Assembly: GCA_029204225.1 (NCBI GenBank)
Contig: CM055106.1
Location: 39,087,827-39,151,826 of the forward strand
DNA length: 64,000 nucleotides
DNA from: Diphasiastrum complanatum
Taxonomy: Eukaryota; Streptophyta; Lycopodiopsida; Lycopodiales; Lycopodiaceae
Reading direction: 5' to 3'
Part shown: positions 46,368 through 56,317 of the stretch, piece by piece
Layout: each line of letters starts with the position of its first letter
Position numbering within the stretch: the stretch's first letter is position 1
Made by a program: the position numbers and the translations under genes
The notes under the pieces: model-generated
What the model was told of the DNA's origin: nothing
The model's database searches: none
Seen by the model: the letters and a program-made list of their open reading frames with translations, nothing else

Positions 46368-47010
46368 CTGGCGAAGGTCCACTAGGCGAAGGTTGGCTCG
46401 GCAAAGTTTAAACAGTGCTATGTTGGGAAAAAAAACTCTCTGAACACTTTTCTGGCAATTTCTTGGAAAATAACCTTCGCCGACTTCTCAGATGAAGATC
46501 TGACACAGATAAAACTATGGAAAACCGGGCGAAGGTTTCTGACACAAGAAAATACAGTTTCTGTAATCTAGCGAGGGTAAAAATCAAGATTTTTTGTGAT
46601 CGGATCAAGAAGAATCTTCGCCGAACTCAAAAAATAGTATTTTTCTATAAATAGAATGTTCTGGAAACTCGGCGAAGGCTCTGGCGAAGGATCAAGAGTA
46701 ATACTAGTAATTTTGCAAAAAAGTGACTTTTTTGACAAAAATATGACAATATGACAACTGATCCTCTGAAATCCTTTCTATTTTTGGTATTATTCTTCGC
46801 CGACCTGGCAGTAGATAGATCTGAATCACATCTTAGCACCGTAAATCGGGCGAAGGTTCTTTTTTGTATTTTTTAGGGTTCTGATCATTTTTAGTGTTTT
46901 TTGGCGATTTTTCTGATGTTTCTGAAAATCTGCTGGGAATTAATCTTCGCCCTTCAAACTGAAGGTTTTGTAAACAAAACCGAAGGTGTCTGCAACTCGG
47001 CGAAGGTTTC
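46368..47010. repeat. Dispersed GGCGAAGG motif cluster, 5' leader of gypsy A
   Basis: At least ten copies of GGCGAAGG or CCTTCGCC-type motifs (some with one change) occur between gag and the primer site, mostly 40-80 bp apart. Confidence 0.8.
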
Positions 47011-47323
47011 CTGAAAGAGGGTAAAAAGTTGTGAGCTTTGATGACGCTTTTGCCTCTTTTTGACCAAATCTGGCAAATTTGACCGATTTTTGTTATTTTC
47101 TCTGATATCTCAAATCCAAATGGATCTTAAGATTGGTGATCTGAATAGCTTTCCCTGTTTAATAATCAGATTAGATTTCAAACAAGCAAATCCACTCAAA
47201 TCAAGCAAAATCAATCCCAAACTAACCCTAAAATGCAGATCTAACACTATTCATGCCATGACAAGATGCCTAATGCAAGCTAACCATCAACCAAACATGC
47301 TGCAAACTGAAAAATTGGCATAG

Positions 47324-47346
47324 CTCCCCGGCAATGATGCCAAAAT
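47324..47346 (-). other. Primer-binding site of gypsy A, Asp-tRNA-like
   Basis: The minus strand reads TTTTGGCATCATTGCCGGGG next to the LTR. This resembles the TGGCGCCGTTGCCGGGGA site used by many Athila/Tat elements (3' end of tRNA-Asp), with a few changes. Confidence 0.7.
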
Positions 47347-48104
47347 TGTAGTGAGTTTCTTTCCTTGCCTAACCTGAATCCAAGATCTAGTCAATCTAGC
47401 ATCAAAGAGACGGAGTTAGTTGTCATGCGGAGAATCGTTCCCATGAGAGCGATAGTATAGTTCAGATTTCAACATGAATGGAGGATCTAACACTAACATC
47501 CATTAACACTAAGCATTAACACTACATCCATTAACCCTAGTTCCATTAACCCTAAATCCACAACAATGATAGAAACCTACTCTTCTCTCTGTCCTTTTCT
47601 CTCTCACAAATAGCATAAGAAATAGCAATCCCAATAATGATCAAATCCAACAATTAGCAAATACAAAGGAAACATGAGAAATGGAGGAAAAGAGAGGAAG
47701 AGCAAGGACATTCATCAATCCATTTCTAAAGAGAACCAATCTGCTTTTATTGAAATGAGGAAATGAACATCAGGAGCAACTCGAGTTGGTTCCTTTTTAT
47801 AGTAAAGAGGAGGACCCTGGCCTCTGAATCCTATTGGTCCAGTCTTGCCTCTCTTTTTATTCAAATTTAAAAAAGTGTGGGAACCATCGAAATTGCAGGG
47901 AAACCCAACTTTATTCACTAACTTGACATTTAGGCCCTGCGACATTAAAAGTCCCGCAAAAAGGCCTAAAGTCCTTTATTAACTTTTAACTAATCAATCA
48001 AATAATTGTGATCATCGGGTTGGACTTACACACGCAGGGTGCCAAATCCCTCTCACTTATTAACTAGGGTTAAGGTTGCCTTGGGATCCGCAAACCCTCC
48101 AACA
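47347..48104 (-). repeat. 5' LTR of gypsy A
   Basis: 758 bp, paired with 29380-30125. It ends CTCCAACA, and copia F sequence resumes at 48105. Confidence 0.9.
47791..47803 (-). promoter_or_regulatory. TATA-like box in the 5' LTR of gypsy A
   Basis: CTATAAAAAGGA on the minus strand. The same box is present in the 3' LTR, at the place expected for the U3/R promoter. Confidence 0.5.
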
Positions 48105-49600
48105 TTAGATGAGCATTCTTTCAAAGTTATTTTTGTCGGCTATCGTTAATCTAATGGAATGTATCGACTATACAGCATTGAAACCTGCAAAGTTTTTACT
48201 AACAGGGATGTGACTTTTATAGAAGATCATTTTATTGATCTGAAGGGCAAGGCCAGATGCAGTCTATAAATTCTGCCCCGACAACTGATGCATATCAAAA
48301 TACAATTTCGATTCCTTCAAGTAGTCAACCTGTACAATCATATTCAGAAGACGATAAAGAAGCTGCAACTCGGGAGCGGCCGACATAGCCGACACAAAGT
48401 CAAATTTCACAGCCAGAAGCTCAAACCAGAAGATCAACAAGAATTTGAACTCAGCCTATTCGATACATTGATCAGTTTGCTCACTATTCTATTCAGGAGC
48501 CAACCACAGTTGAAGAAGCAATGTCACAGGCTGATTCAAATCTCTGGAAGGAAGCTATGGACGAGGAGTACAACTCACTGCTGAAGAACAACACTTGGAC
48601 TGTCACCAAGCTGCTTGTAGACAGAAAGGTTATTGACTGTAAATGGATCTTTAAGATCAAATATAGAGCAGATGGCAGTATCGACAGAAGAAAAGCTCGA
48701 CTCGTGGCAAGGGGGTTCTCACAAACTCCCAATATCGACTACTTCGAAACCTTTAGCCCAGTGGTCAAGCATACTTATTCGACTGCTACTATCATAAGCT
48801 ACGGCAGCCGATCTTGAGGTACACCAGATGGTTGTACAAACGGCATTCCTCAAGGGAGTTATCGAAGAGGACATCTACATGATCCAGTCAAAAGGCTACG
48901 TCCTTAATGGTCAAGAAGACGAAGTATGCAAACTCCATATAGCCTTGTACGGTCTGAAACAATCGTCCAAAGCCTGGTTCCATCGAATCAACACATTTCT
49001 GATCAATCATGGATTCAAACCAAGCTCTGCAGACTATAATGTTTATTTCAAGGTTGTTTGTCAATTCTTTGTTATCATCACGTTGTATGTAGATGATACA
49101 TTGCTTTTTGGCAACAATATTGAGCTGACAAAGGACACCAAGAGAATGCTATCCCAAGAGTTTGAGATGAGAGATCTGGGAGAAACACATTATTGTCTCG
49201 GGATTGAGATCCATAGGGACAGAAGCAAAAGACTTCTCTATATCACTCCGTAGAGGTACTTCCAGAATTTATTGTCGAAACCCAAATTAATGAATTGTAA
49301 GCTTGTACATAATCCCATGGATCCAGGATTAAAATTATCGAAGGAGCAATGTCCTCAAATCGATGAGGAGAAAGGCGAAATGAAGGGATATCAATATCAG
49401 TCAATTATCGGATCCCTGATATATGCAATGATCTCTACCAGGCCCGATCTCGCATACGCCATCAACTCTTTGAGCCAATATATGGCTAACCCTGGTATGA
49501 TCCATTGGAAAGCTCTTCTAAGAGTAATTAGATATGTACGAGCTACCATCGACATATGCATCTGCTATGGAGAGGTTGATCTGTCCGATATCCATACGCT

Positions 49601-49602
<2 letters not shown>
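48105..49602 (+). mobile_element. copia F: integrase end and reverse transcriptase
   Basis: FKVIFVGYR, then YRLYSIETCKVFTNRDVTFI, is the segment after copia integrase. RT begins SNLWKEAMDEEYNSLLKNNT and shows CKWIFKIKYRADGSIDRRKA, then IALYGLKQSSKAWFHRIN, VIITLYVDDTLLFGNN and MRDLGETHYCLGIEIHRD. YQSIIGSLIYAMISTRPDLA, then AINSLSQYM, leads into RNase H. hAT D interrupts the RNase H region at the TA repeat. Part of a broken element. Confidence 0.85.

Positions 49603-49650
<48 letters not shown>
49603..49650. repeat. (TA)n microsatellite at the left end of hAT D
   Basis: A 48-bp run ending immediately before CATAGT, the first bases of hAT D. Confidence 0.95.
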
Positions 49651-49652
<2 letters not shown>

Positions 49653-49752
49653 TAGTACCCAGTGGTACCGCTGGTATGGTACCGCCGATACCATATCAGT
49701 GGTACCGCCGTTACGGTACCGCCCTCAGACCCGCGGTACTAGGGCGGTACCA
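49651..49752 (+). repeat. Left terminal inverted repeat of hAT D
   Basis: It starts CATAGTACCCAGTGGTACCG and contains six GGTACC or near-GGTACC palindromes spaced 15-20 bp apart, ending GGGCGGTACCAT. Such subterminal motif arrays are typical transposase-binding regions of hAT elements. Confidence 0.88.
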
Positions 49753-49892
49753 TTTTTAATAATTTTTTTTTAATTTTTTTAATAATTTTTTTTGCATACT
49801 AACTACCAAAAAAGGACAAAAAAAGTAAAAAAAAGGGGTTCTAGGTGTAAAAAAGAGGGTACAATACACGATGCAGGGGACTGGTGCAGTGG
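49753..49892. other. AT-rich spacer inside hAT D
   Basis: A/T-run sequence between the terminal repeat and the minisatellite. Nothing else is seen. Confidence 0.5.
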
Positions 49893-50120
49893 CACATGGG
49901 CACTGCGGGTGAGCAGACCGAGGGGCCAATGGGAGACCAACACAGGGGGGTAGCATCACATGGGGGCGAGTACAGAAGCACATGGGCACTGTGGGTGAGC
50001 AAACCATGGGTCCAATGGGAGACCAACACAGGGGGGAGCATCACATGGGGGCAGGTACAGAGGCACATGGGACAAATCCGGACAGGTACACCGTCACATG
50101 GGCACTGTGGGGGAGCAGAC
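49893..50120 (+). repeat. Minisatellite, about 86-bp unit
   Basis: The unit begins CACATGGGCACTG. Full units start at 49893 and 49979, a shortened one at 50064, and another starts at 50095 and degrades. CACATGG recurs at 50209 and 50234. It lies upstream of the small ORF and may be its promoter or leader region. Confidence 0.75.
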
Positions 50121-50358
50121 CACGGACCCAATCGGAGTGCAGCATGTGGTACAAGTACATGGAGCAGGTACTTGGCACATCACAATTAATGGGGACAGGT
50201 ACAAGGGCACATGGAGGGATCATCAACAACTGCACATGGGGGAACAGGTTGTGGGGTTAAATAGGCACTAGCGAGGCTGTGAGAGCCAGTGAGAGGCTAT
50301 GAGAGAGAGGCTGTGAGAGGCATTGTGAGAGCCAGTTCGAGAAACAAGGTGTCGTGAG

Positions 50359-50724
50359 ATGGCAGAGCGCATACCACCAAGGCCCGAGGGCGAAGCCAGG
50401 AGGAAGCTCGAGGAAGATGTCCGAAGGCACAACGAAAGGCATCGAAAGCAAGAGGCAGACATTGCAGAGATGCTGCGACAAACTCGGGAGAGACACCCAG
50501 AGCTGCAGATCCCCGCCCCCGCTGTGGCCCCTTCTCCCGCTGTCGAGCTGGATTTGGATGAGCAGATCGGAATGAACTTCACACGACTGCAACTCATCAT
50601 GGTCAGGGAAAGGGCAGCTAGACGTCGGGCTGGCGAGGAGGCAGCTCGGGGTAACCGGGAGGCAGAGCGAGAGCGACGTAACAATGCTCCTGACGAGGGC
50701 GAGGAGTCAGTGGAGGATCCATAG
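50359..50724 (+). CDS. Small charged protein of hAT D (ORF1), unknown function
   Basis: A 121-codon frame with a good plant start context (GAGATGGCAG). Residues 2-50 are an Arg/Glu-rich, probably helical segment (ARRKLEEDVRRHNERHRKQE). Residues 51-64 are Ala/Pro-rich (PAPAVAPSPAV). Residues 65-121 are again Arg/Glu-rich (RERAARRRAGEEAARGNREA) and end in an acidic tail. No zinc finger, Myb domain or catalytic motif is seen. It converges with the transposase gene from the other end of the element. It is intact, while the transposase is decayed. It could be an element-encoded accessory protein or a captured host fragment; I do not recognise a family. GC-rich codon use matches the transposase rather than copia F. 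Confidence 0.5.
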   Translation: MAERIPPRPEGEARRKLEEDVRRHNERHRKQEADIAEMLRQTRERHPELQIPAPAVAPSPAVELDLDEQIGMNFTRLQLIMVRERAARRRAGEEAARGNREAERERRNNAPDEGEESVEDP

Positions 50725-50856
50725 GAATGTTTAGCATAGATGGGGTCTAGCCGTATGTGGCTGACTGTTGTTATGTAATGTTCATCAGTAGATGAGGCAG
50801 CATTTAGTGTCTAGCATAGTGTAAAAAACAGCCCTAGCCGTATGTGGTGGGAATAC

Positions 50857-51214
50857 TGTTACGAGCTCGTAACCAGTGCCAAACCCTAGAGAACACAGAT
50901 AGGTCAGATACCACAGTCAGGGTCGTGTCCAGCGTACATGACCAACAGGGCAAGACAGTGTGAGTAGTGTGCCCCAGCACGGTCCATAGCTATGGCGGGC
51001 CTAACACAGCCTAGGGACCCTGTCAGCAGGATAGGGCCCCCAGTTGGGTCCCGACGTGCAGTCGGCCACGTCAGTGCCACATGGCCGACACTTGGCAGTT
51101 GCATGCTACCAGTCCTCACACTGGGCTAGGAGGGGCTTACTCTATATCAGGGAGTAGGCAAGGTTGGGTGGATCAGTTAGTGTTTGCCCTACTGTGGTGT
51201 TAGGATCTATTACA
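50857..51214 (+). repeat. 5' LTR of gypsy E
   Basis: TGTTACGAGCTCGTAACC...ATCTATTACA, 358 bp. The first 16 bases contain a perfect palindrome, TTACGAGCTCGTAA. Confidence 0.93.
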
Positions 51215-51215
51215 C

Positions 51216-51227
51216 TGGTATCAGAGC
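51216..51227 (+). other. Primer-binding site of gypsy E, initiator tRNA-Met type
   Basis: TGGTATCAGAGC, one base after the LTR end. Confidence 0.92.
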
Positions 51228-52017
51228 CATCTCCATCCTAGGGAGTTTAGGACAGCAGTAGAGAAAGCTATCAGAAGATAGGAAGTGTTTCTCAGATTCT
51301 CAGAGAGGAATAGAGGAGGAGGATCGCTGTAGGAGCAGCCTTCAAACTTCTGATTTCCACTGAGAAATCACAGTAGCAAGGAGTTAGATTCCAAGTGTTG
51401 GTAACTCGCTGAAAAAACAGCTGTTTCTCACTGAGTTCAGAGGATTCTCTATAGTTTTCCCAGCGAAATTAGAGTAGGAAGAAGCCAGCACCTCCATCGC
51501 TGTACAGTCAGAGACCTACATCCGATTTCCAGGGAAAAAGTCACTGGTTCTCAGCGAGTTGGAAGCCAAAAAAAAGGAGCAGGGCCAGCGCTGCCAGTGC
51601 TTCTGAAAATCTGGTTTTTCAACAAGTTTTTGGGCCCCAACGTCAGAGATTTGGAGCAAGAGGATTCCTACCAGATCAGCGAGTAGGAGACTTCTGAAAT
51701 TTCAGAACTCAGAAGGGTTTTTGGACTTCAGATTTGCCTTTTTGTGGACAAGTTGGATTGCAATCAGACCAGCGAGCTACTATCCTCAAAAAACCGGGAA
51801 ATTTAGTACCGTTTTGAAGCCTCAAACTGGCATTTTTCGGAACAGCAGGTCTGAAATCTTGGGGAAAAGAGCTGAAAGGGTTCCTCTTCATTCTTTCTTT
51901 GGAAGTACAGTCCTCAGAAACAGCTAAGTCATCTTTCCTTTCCCTTGTACAGTTGTAAATTAGTCTTTTAGACTTTTTTCCTTCAGAAGTTAAGGTAGCT
52001 CTCTTTCAGTTTCGAAG

Positions 52018-53805
52018 ATGACCACTCCTCAGGGACCTGATCAACCCCAGGAGAGAGGCTTCGACGAACTTGAAACAGAAGCCTTGGCTTACAGAAAAGG
52101 GAAGGAACCTATGGAAGTAGAAGAACAGGAACAGTTCGCCGAAGAACTCGACGAACTGGTTACCAAGGAGCAGTTCCTCCAATTGGTAACAGAGGTGGAT
52201 GAACTGAAACTGGCATTAGCCAATTTCAAGTCCAGTGTGGACGACTCGTTCGCTGAACTCAAAAACTTGATTTTGAGTTCCGCGAAAGGAAGCCTTCCCT
52301 CCACTTCTCAGTTATCCCCTTCTCCACTTCCATCAGTTTCGGGTGAGACTTTACGGTCTCACCCCAGTGTTTTTAAAGATTTAAAGCCTCCTACTTTTAA
52401 TGGGGAAGAGAAGGATAGAAATGCAGATATTCTACAAACCTTCCTCAGCAAATGGAAGAACATTCATGCTCTTAAACAGACCCCTGACCATTTGCAAGCA
52501 ATTGAGGCCAGTCTTTCTTTAGGGCCTATGGCCTATAAGTGGTGGTTAAATCTCCAGGAGACTGGGCAGACTCCCCGGTCATGGAAAGCTTTTGAAGAAG
52601 CTTTCCTAAGAGAATTTCTACCAGAGAATGAACTTGATAGAGCCTGGGAAGCCTGGGAAAGAACAGTAATGGACAAGTCCCTCATCCAATATATATCGCA
52701 GTATCGAGAGGCAATTTTAAAAATTAAAAATATGGATGACTATCAAAAAATCAGGGGATTTGTCCGTGGCCTCAAAGATGAATATAAAGTAGAGGTCCAG
52801 AGAAACTCGCCTACTACCCTTGAGCAAGCTCTCAGATATGCTCAAATCTATGATGATTCAGTGGGTAGGAAGAGAGCGAGACAGCAACCACTTTCTGAGC
52901 AGCTTCCTCAGAAAGACTTTCAATTTAAAAAGAAATTTTTAAAAAGAAAGAAAGAAGATAAATTTAAAGGTGAAGCTCCTCAGAAACGCCCTTCACTCAT
53001 ACAGCCCTTAAAACCAGATGATTTTGAGAAAGCCAAACAAGAACGTTTGTGCTTTGTGTGTATGGGCAAGGGACACACAGTCAGACAGTGTCCCAAGGGG
53101 CCTTTCACTAAAAAAGATAAGAAAGATAAAAAACAAGTTCATCTTGTTCAGACTGTATGTTTCCCCAGTGACTCGGCAGCTTCCGAGATCAAAGTGTATC
53201 ATGAAGATCATGAACACTGTTGCCAGCTGACCTCTGCAATGCTAGCGAGACCCTTCAGCTTTGGGCCGCATGACCTAGTACGTATGCATGGGAAAGTTGG
53301 TAACCAGTCAGTAAGAGTCATGGTTGATGATGGGGCAACCCATAATTTCATCAACCACACCCTGGTTAAAAAGCTTAAACTACCAGAAGTACCTAGTCAG
53401 CATAGGTACATAGTTTCATTAGCTAAGGGTGAAGATAAAAAAATATGGGAAACTATGGTAAGTAAGTTAAATCTTGGTATTCAGGGGTACCAAGATCAAA
53501 TAAACTTTCAGATAATGCACCTGGATCGAACAGACATTGTTCTCGGGAGAGATTGGCTCTACAGTTTAGGACCTTCCCTCCACAGAAACTATCAGGAGAA
53601 CACCCTCAGCTTTCAGTATAAAGGCCGAGAGATCCAGTTGCATGGGGAGCATGATGTCCCCAACAGCCCTATGGTCTGCAGTTCAGAGCTCTGTCAGCTA
53701 ATTGGAGACGAAGACCATCAGGTATTCTTATGTGACTTTCAGTTTATTCCTGAAGTTTCTATTTCCAGTTCTATCCAGCAGAAAATCAGTAAATTAGAAA
53801 CCTGA
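52018..53805 (+). CDS. gypsy E Gag-protease
   Basis: A 595-codon frame. The acidic, coiled-coil-like N-terminus (about residues 25-90) is followed by the Gag core (PPTFNGEEKDRNADILQTFL, then MAYKWWLNL). A Lys/Arg-rich stretch precedes the CCHC knuckle [14 protein letters not shown] (residues about 345-358). The aspartic protease is [13 protein letters not shown] (about residues 435-447), with the flap-side block [14 protein letters not shown]. The product would package RNA and cut the polyprotein. The start follows the leader and matches that of element C. Part of a broken element. Confidence 0.9.
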   Translation: MTTPQGPDQPQERGFDELETEALAYRKGKEPMEVEEQEQFAEELDELVTKEQFLQLVTEVDELKLALANFKSSVDDSFAELKNLILSSAKGSLPSTSQLSPSPLPSVSGETLRSHPSVFKDLKPPTFNGEEKDRNADILQTFLSKWKNIHALKQTPDHLQAIEASLSLGPMAYKWWLNLQETGQTPRSWKAFEEAFLREFLPENELDRAWEAWERTVMDKSLIQYISQYREAILKIKNMDDYQKIRGFVRGLKDEYKVEVQRNSPTTLEQALRYAQIYDDSVGRKRARQQPLSEQLPQKDFQFKKKFLKRKKEDKFKGEAPQKRPSLIQPLKPDDFEKAKQERLCFVCMGKGHTVRQCPKGPFTKKDKKDKKQVHLVQTVCFPSDSAASEIKVYHEDHEHCCQLTSAMLARPFSFGPHDLVRMHGKVGNQSVRVMVDDGATHNFINHTLVKKLKLPEVPSQHRYIVSLAKGEDKKIWETMVSKLNLGIQGYQDQINFQIMHLDRTDIVLGRDWLYSLGPSLHRNYQENTLSFQYKGREIQLHGEHDVPNSPMVCSSELCQLIGDEDHQVFLCDFQFIPEVSISSSIQQKISKLET

Positions 53806-53836
53806 GCTTAGAGGTCGGAAAGCTCGTTGGGCAGAG

Positions 53837-54172
53837 TTGATGCAAGAGTTTGACATGTCTATCAGATATAGGCGTGGAAAATTCAATACAGTAGCAGATG
53901 CCCTTAGCAGAATGCCTATGATAAACGAGCTGAGTTTTACTCAGATTCGTAATGAGTTACTCGAGTCCTTGAGAGGGAAATGCCAGCATGATGCATTCTT
54001 CTCTATTATCTGGAACTCAGTCCAGAACAGACAGTTACAGACTCCAGAACCAGTTCCCGGGGCTGGTGCCAGTTCATCCAAGAATACGGCAGCTTCCGTT
54101 GAGGATGATGATGAGTCCGAGTATACGTCGTCAGATGACGTTGAGGATTCTGAGCCTGTATTACCCAAGTAA
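53837..54172 (+). mobile_element. gypsy E: RNase H end
   Basis: EFDMSIRYRRGKFNTVADAL, then SRM, is the conserved end of gypsy RNase H. An acidic linker (SVEDDDESEYTSSDDVEDSE) separates it from integrase. Confidence 0.85.
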
Positions 54173-54178
54173 ACCCCA

Positions 54179-55576
54179 GTGGTTGAGGGTCAGTTGACTC
54201 AAGGATTCAAATGGAAACAGTATTCCATTCAGGATGAGTACTTGCTCTATAGAGATAGAGTATGTGTCCCCAATTCAGAGGATTATAGGCAGCAGGTCCT
54301 ATATGAATGTCATGACAATCCTAGCGCGGGACACCCAGGCATACAGAAGACCTATGAGCTTCTTCGTAGGCAATTTTTCTGGCCCAGTATGAAAAAGGAC
54401 GTCCACCAGTATGTAACCAGTTGCCAGAAATGTCAAGTAAATAAAGCAGAGCGTTTAAAGGCAGGAGGGTTGTTGCATCCCTTAGAAATACCAGCTGGTA
54501 AATGGGAGAGTATCTCCATGGATTTTATAGTAGGCCTGCCTAAAACCCAAAAGGGTAATGACGCTATATGGGTCACAGTTGACCGTCTGACCAAAATGGC
54601 TCATTTTATTCCGACCAAAACAACCGTTAGAGCTCCAGAGTTAGCGAGGTTGTTTGTAGACGGGCTATTTAAATTGTACGGTCTACCTTCCGGCATAGTC
54701 AGCGACCGGGACAGTAAGTTTACTGGAAATTTTTGGAAGGCAGTATTCCATCATCTCCATACTAAACTTAATATGAGTACCACCGACCATCCACAGACGG
54801 ACGGTCAAACAGAAAGGGTAAATCAAGTGCTGGAGGATATGCTTCGTGCATACGTCAGCAAGAGGCAGACTAATTGGGAGGAGTATCTCTCGATATTAGA
54901 GTTTGCTTACAACAGTACCAAACATTCAGCTACGGGATACAGCCCATTTATGCTGATGTACGGTTTTCAGCCACGCTCACCCACAGCTGTAGGGTTTAAA
55001 CAAGAAAAAGTTGAAGCAGCCAGAAACTTTTTAGAAGACCTAAACCAGATGATAGAACATGCTAAGCGTAGCATTAGACAATCCCAGGATCGAGCCAGGC
55101 ATTATGCAGATCCACACAGACGGGATGTGCAGCTCTCCACTGGTGAGAAAGTCTACTTGAGAGTCCCAGTTGACTCTAAAACCCTCAAATCAGGAGTGTG
55201 TGCTAAGTTGTCTCCAAGGTATTGTGGTCCCTTTACCATCAGTAGGAGACTAGGCGAGGTCACCTATGAACTAGAACTCCCACACAGCAGTAAGGTTTTT
55301 CCAGTTTTTCATGTAAGTCAGTTACGAAAAGCCTTAACCAGATCAGATAATCTGGTAGGGGACAGTGTTCTAGTTCTCCCATTGGATCCTCAACAACCTC
55401 CACATGAACCAGAGGAAATTCTTGATAGTAGAGAGACGCAGACTCGTCATACTCTATACCGAGAATATCTGGTTAAGTGGAATGATCAGCCTGTTGAGAA
55501 TGCCACTTGGGAAAGAGGCAGCGTCCTTCGCAAGATTTTTCCAGACTTTGTCTTAGAGGACCAAGACGATTCTTAA
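54179..55576 (+). CDS. gypsy E integrase with chromodomain
   Basis: A 465-codon frame. The zinc-binding part reads HDNPSAGHPGIQKTYELLRR, then SCQKCQVNK (H2C2). The core has SMDFIVGLPKTQKGNDAIWV, with the first catalytic Asp. SDRDSKFTGNFWKAVF holds the second Asp, and DHPQTDGQTERVNQVLEDML the catalytic Glu. The C-terminal GPFTISRRLGEVTYELELP module is followed by FPVFHVSQLRKAL and a chromodomain (YREYLVKWNDQPVENATWE). Integrase inserts the cDNA; the chromodomain is characteristic of chromoviruses. The frame is open throughout. Confidence 0.9.
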   Translation: MVEGQLTQGFKWKQYSIQDEYLLYRDRVCVPNSEDYRQQVLYECHDNPSAGHPGIQKTYELLRRQFFWPSMKKDVHQYVTSCQKCQVNKAERLKAGGLLHPLEIPAGKWESISMDFIVGLPKTQKGNDAIWVTVDRLTKMAHFIPTKTTVRAPELARLFVDGLFKLYGLPSGIVSDRDSKFTGNFWKAVFHHLHTKLNMSTTDHPQTDGQTERVNQVLEDMLRAYVSKRQTNWEEYLSILEFAYNSTKHSATGYSPFMLMYGFQPRSPTAVGFKQEKVEAARNFLEDLNQMIEHAKRSIRQSQDRARHYADPHRRDVQLSTGEKVYLRVPVDSKTLKSGVCAKLSPRYCGPFTISRRLGEVTYELELPHSSKVFPVFHVSQLRKALTRSDNLVGDSVLVLPLDPQQPPHEPEEILDSRETQTRHTLYREYLVKWNDQPVENATWERGSVLRKIFPDFVLEDQDDS

Positions 55577-55587
55577 GGGGGAGGGAG

Positions 55588-55945
55588 TGTTACGAGCTCG
55601 TAACCAGTGCCAAACCCTAGAGAACACAGATAGGTCAGATACCACAGTCAGGGTCGTGTCCAGCGTACATGACCAACAGGGCAAGACAGTGTGAGTAGTG
55701 TGCCCCAGCACGGTCCATAGCTATGGCGGGCCTAACACAGCCTAGGGACCCTGTCAGCAGGATAGGGCCCCCAGTTGGGTCCCGACGTGCAGTCGGCCAC
55801 GTCAGTGCCACATGGCCGACACTTGGCAATTGCATGCTACCAGTCCTCACACTGGGCTAGGAGGGGCTTACTCTATATCAGGGAGTAGGCAAGGTTGGGT
55901 GGATCAGTTAGTGTTTGCCCTACTGTGGTTTTAGGATCTATTACA
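55588..55945 (+). repeat. 3' LTR of gypsy E
   Basis: 358 bp, with two differences from the 5' copy. It is preceded by AAGGGGGAGGGAG and followed by the AATAC duplication. Confidence 0.93.
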
Positions 55946-55950
55946 AATAC

Positions 55951-56317
55951 GTATTGTTATTTTGATACATCTGATGAATTAATGTACGGTGTGTTGTTTG
56001 TGCAATGCGTGCCTTGTGTATTGCAATCTTATGTATGTGTTTATGAAATGCTATCAGGGGGGTTGTATTTATGTGTTCTGCATATGCTCTCAATCTCTAT
56101 CGTGAAAACTAATTGAAAACACGCACACACCATTTGAAGTAAAACTGCAAGTAGAACATCACAATTACAAGTTGACAAATACAGATTGTGCAGTGAACAG
56201 AATACATCCAACACTGAATATAATATGTAAAATGGTCTAAATACAGTGTTCGACCATCTGGTCGCCAAACATGGAACATGATGTGAAACTGCAAAAAATA
56301 AAACAACAGAGCCACAA
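55951..56317. other. hAT D interior between gypsy E and the tail coding region
   Basis: AT-rich, with no frame recognised. By position it is the 3' untranslated side of both convergent genes of D. Confidence 0.5.

Larger units (their letters stand above)
29380..48104 (-). mobile_element. Ty3/gypsy element A, Tat/Athila-like, inserted in copia F
   Basis: LTRs of about 750 bp lie at 29380-30125 (3') and 47347-48104 (5'). Both begin TGTAGTG and end CTCCAACA on the plus strand. On the minus strand the order is PBS (47324-47346), leader, gag (46115-45801), RT (45469-44933), RNase H and zinc-binding integrase (33790-32716), integrase (32715-31924), extra ORFs (31180-30176), PPT, 3' LTR. The Asp-tRNA-type PBS, large size and extra 3' ORFs suggest the Tat/Athila group. 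LTRs differ at about 25-30 positions plus two gaps (about 3.6 percent), roughly 2 My at 1e-8 per site per year, more in slow lineages. Copia B sits in its RT/RNase H region. Broken, several breaks. No clean target duplication. Confidence 0.8.
50857..55945 (+). mobile_element. Chromodomain Ty3/gypsy element E, inserted in hAT D
   Basis: 358-bp LTRs (50857-51214 and 55588-55945) differ at only two positions (about 0.6 percent). Perfect AATAC duplications flank it (50852-50856 and 55946-55950). Parts seen: primer site (51216-51227), leader of about 790 bp, Gag with knuckle and protease (52018-53805), the RNase H end (53837-54172), integrase with chromodomain (54179-55576), PPT (55575-55586). It is the same family as element C and close to it in sequence. 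At 1e-8 per site per year it is about 0.3 My old, older in slow lineages. Broken, about two or three breaks. Confidence 0.9.

Noticed and set aside
49893-50250. Possible CRISPR-like repeat array
   Set aside because: Units are adjacent 86-bp tandem copies without spacers, in a plant transposon; a minisatellite.
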